Of a stretch of 5,321 nt of DNA, positions 3,733 through 5,321 are shown piece by piece. The translations under genes and the position numbers were made by a program. Numbering within the stretch: position 1 is the stretch's first letter; every line of letters begins with the position of its first letter. The DNA is from Sphingobacteriales bacterium. Lineage in GTDB: Bacteria > Bacteroidota > Bacteroidia > Chitinophagales > Chitinophagaceae. The DNA is taken from contig CANHUD010000183.1 of NCBI GenBank assembly GCA_947463665.1, forward strand, positions 1 through 5,321, read 5' to 3'. The notes beneath the pieces were generated by a model. It did not search any database and had not been told where the DNA came from. It worked only from the letters and a program-made list of their open reading frames with translations.

Positions 3733-5321
3733 ATGAAAAAAAGTCATGCAGAAAATGTCGGGCACTTGCATCCCGTCATTCCAAAACTAGTACGCATTAT
3801 GAAATTAACAATTGTTTGCATGTTGCTTGCAGTTATGTCTGTAAGTGCAAACGGGTTCTCACAGGAAGCCAAAGTGACATTGTCGCTCCGAAATGTGAAA
3901 CTCACGAAATTGTTCAAGGCCATTGAGAAGCAGACCGGTTACCGGTTTGCCTACAGTAATGATGTGCTTCCGGATGATCGTGTGGTTTCCGTACAGGTAG
4001 AAGACAAACCGGTTACTGAGATTCTGGAAGCGGTACTTCCATCCATGAACGTAAAACATCGTTACATCGAAGATGCCGGGATCATCGTGGTGTCTGAGAA
4101 AACAACAGGATCGCTTGTTTCCGGAGAAGAGCTTATTGTACCTGCACGAGTTATTACCGGTAAGGTTATGAATGACCAGGGAGAGCCATTGGAGGGAGTT
4201 ACTGTAGCTGTTAAGGGAACGGGTAAGTCCACCGTAACCGGAGCGGGCGGATTGTTTTCCATTGAAGTGGAAGACAATAATTTGTTCCTGGTGTTTTCCT
4301 ATGTGGATATGGAATCGCAGGAACTTTCCATAGCTGGCCGAAACAGCCTGGAGGTTAAACTGGCATCTTCTCAGAAATCTCTGGAAGATGTAGTAATCGT
4401 AGGTTACGGGACAGAATCCAAACGAAAAATTACCAGCTCGGTTTCCTCTGTCAAACCCAAGGAACTGGAACTGATGCCGGCTACCAATCTGAGTAACGTC
4501 ATTGCCGGCCGTATGCCGGGTGTGAATGTTACTACAGCTGGCGGACGCCCGGGTACAGCTTCCAACATCCAGATTCGAGGCGCCAGTGTTGGCCCCTTTG
4601 CCGGTACCACGGCACCGTTGTTCGTAATAGATAATGTCATTGCAACGAAAGAATTATTTGATCTCCTGGATGTGAATGAGGTGGAAGATATCTCGATCCT
4701 GAAAGATGCGGCAGCAGCTGCAGTTTACGGAGCGAGGGCTTCTAATGGTGTTGTATTGGTTAAAACAAGATCTGGTAAGAAAGGTAAACCGGTTATTCAG
4801 GCTACGGGAACATTCGGTACATCCAATGAACTGCGCAGGCCCAAATTTACCACTGCACATGAACATGCATTACTTATCAATCAGGCTATCAAAGCCGGGC
4901 TGGATCCGCTGATCCCCAATTCAACACAGGGAACTATTCCGTTTACACCGGCAGAATTGCAGTACCTGAAAGACAATCCGTATCCAAATACGATCGATGT
5001 CATCCGAAGGAATGCCACGTTCCAGCGCTATGCCCTGAATTTCTCCGGCGCTACAGATGTGGTTGATTATTTTGTGGGAGGGAACTATGTAAAGGAAACC
5101 GGACCGGTACCGAATACAGATTATAGTAAATATGGTCTTCGGGCGAACGTAGGAATTAATCTTACCAAAAATCTGAAGGCTACATTGAATACCAATATTA
5201 CCCGCGACAATGATTATGAATATTTCTGGAACTGGGATGGTGAATCCCGTTCGGATTCCTATCGCCAGGCGATGCGCCGGGGTGGCTGGGGGCCTTCCTA
5301 CATCAATGGATTGCCGGTAGC
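3733..5321 (+). CDS. SusC/RagA family TonB-dependent outer-membrane receptor with STN signalling domain (5' part, runs off the right edge)
   Basis: 529 residues are visible of a receptor that usually exceeds 1,000; the rest of the barrel is outside the window. It would import a glycan or other large nutrient through the outer membrane using TonB energy, usually with a SusD lipoprotein encoded next. Order of parts: signal peptide with core KLTIVCMLLAVMSVSA (24-39); STN domain ~48-121, the periplasmic module that contacts FecR; carboxypeptidase-regulatory-like beta-sandwich ~140-215; the SusC motif EDVVIVGYGT (218-227); and a plug domain with IQIRGAS (279-285) and LKDAAAAAVYGARASNGVVL (323-342). 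The barrel starts around 355. Start choice: ATG 3733 is in frame with ATG 3799. I prefer 3733, which adds 22 residues, because long basic leaders are common in this family; 3799 also gives a complete signal peptide. The substrate cannot be deduced. Confidence 0.94.
   Translation, partial: MKKSHAENVGHLHPVIPKLVRIMKLTIVCMLLAVMSVSANGFSQEAKVTLSLRNVKLTKLFKAIEKQTGYRFAYSNDVLPDDRVVSVQVEDKPVTEILEAVLPSMNVKHRYIEDAGIIVVSEKTTGSLVSGEELIVPARVITGKVMNDQGEPLEGVTVAVKGTGKSTVTGAGGLFSIEVEDNNLFLVFSYVDMESQELSIAGRNSLEVKLASSQKSLEDVVIVGYGTESKRKITSSVSSVKPKELELMPATNLSNVIAGRMPGVNVTTAGGRPGTASNIQIRGASVGPFAGTTAPLFVIDNVIATKELFDLLDVNEVEDISILKDAAAAAVYGARASNGVVLVKTRSGKKGKPVIQATGTFGTSNELRRPKFTTAHEHALLINQAIKAGLDPLIPNSTQGTIPFTPAELQYLKDNPYPNTIDVIRRNATFQRYALNFSGATDVVDYFVGGNYVKETGPVPNTDYSKYGLRANVGINLTKNLKATLNTNITRDNDYEYFWNWDGESRSDSYRQAMRRGGWGPSYINGLPV

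Noticed and set aside
3790..3860. Cysteine in the receptor signal peptide as a lipoprotein lipobox
   Set aside because: Cys29 lies inside the hydrophobic core (IVCMLLAV), not after a lipobox at its end, and SusC-type receptors are barrel proteins cleaved by signal peptidase I.
3729..3926. Reading frame of 65 codons with several Cys and Lys residues, starting four bases before the receptor ATG
   Set aside because: It overlaps the receptor leader and STN domain in another frame. Its cysteines come from out-of-frame reading of the signal-peptide region, not from a metal-binding small protein.
3859..4866. Minus-strand reading frames of 66-78 codons across the receptor
   Set aside because: All are antisense to the continuous SusC/RagA coding sequence with strong domain matches and have no support of their own.

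Overview
The window looks like chromosomal DNA from a member of the Bacteroidota, most likely a Chitinophagales or Sphingobacteriales relative. The evidence is the gene set (ECF sigma factor, FecR anti-sigma factor and SusC/RagA-type TonB-dependent receptor in that order), the absence of Shine-Dalgarno sequences, AT-rich leaders, and a Bacteroidota-type -7 element (TAnnTTTG) upstream of accD. The genus is inferred only loosely; no rRNA or other marker is present.

Left part, minus strand: the first ~177 codons of accD (acetyl-CoA carboxylase carboxyltransferase beta subunit, running off the left edge), with a candidate promoter in the 159-bp gap above it. Next comes a complete cupin-type AraC family regulator (693-1568) that begins with GTG. 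The two minus-strand genes lie in the same frame, and that frame has no stop between the araC TAA and the accD start, but there is no usable start codon in the gap either.

Middle: a 260-bp divergent intergenic region (1569-1828) separates araC from the plus-strand genes. It holds a candidate promoter for the sigma gene, a CCTGTTTY direct repeat with a 17-bp period and a long-range 9-bp inverted repeat.

Right part, plus strand: an ECF sigma factor with a hydrophobic C-terminal tail (1829-2479), a FecR-like transmembrane anti-sigma factor (2535-3623), a 109-bp spacer with two hairpins, and the 5' 529 codons of a SusC/RagA outer-membrane receptor with an N-terminal STN signalling domain (3733 to the right edge). 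This is the usual layout of a trans-envelope signalling unit. Substrate at the STN-bearing receptor is relayed to FecR, which releases the sigma factor to transcribe the receptor and, presumably, a SusD-like partner and degradative genes beyond the window.

The core is a well-known type of locus. The less ordinary points are a possible second layer of control by the divergent AraC protein (a 10-bp element of the araC/sigma gap recurs inverted in the spacer before the receptor), hairpins that could uncouple receptor expression from sigma/fecR expression, the hydrophobic tail on the sigma factor, and an acidic N-terminal extension on AccD. I see no CRISPR array, RNA gene, insertion sequence, phage gene or other system that looks new.
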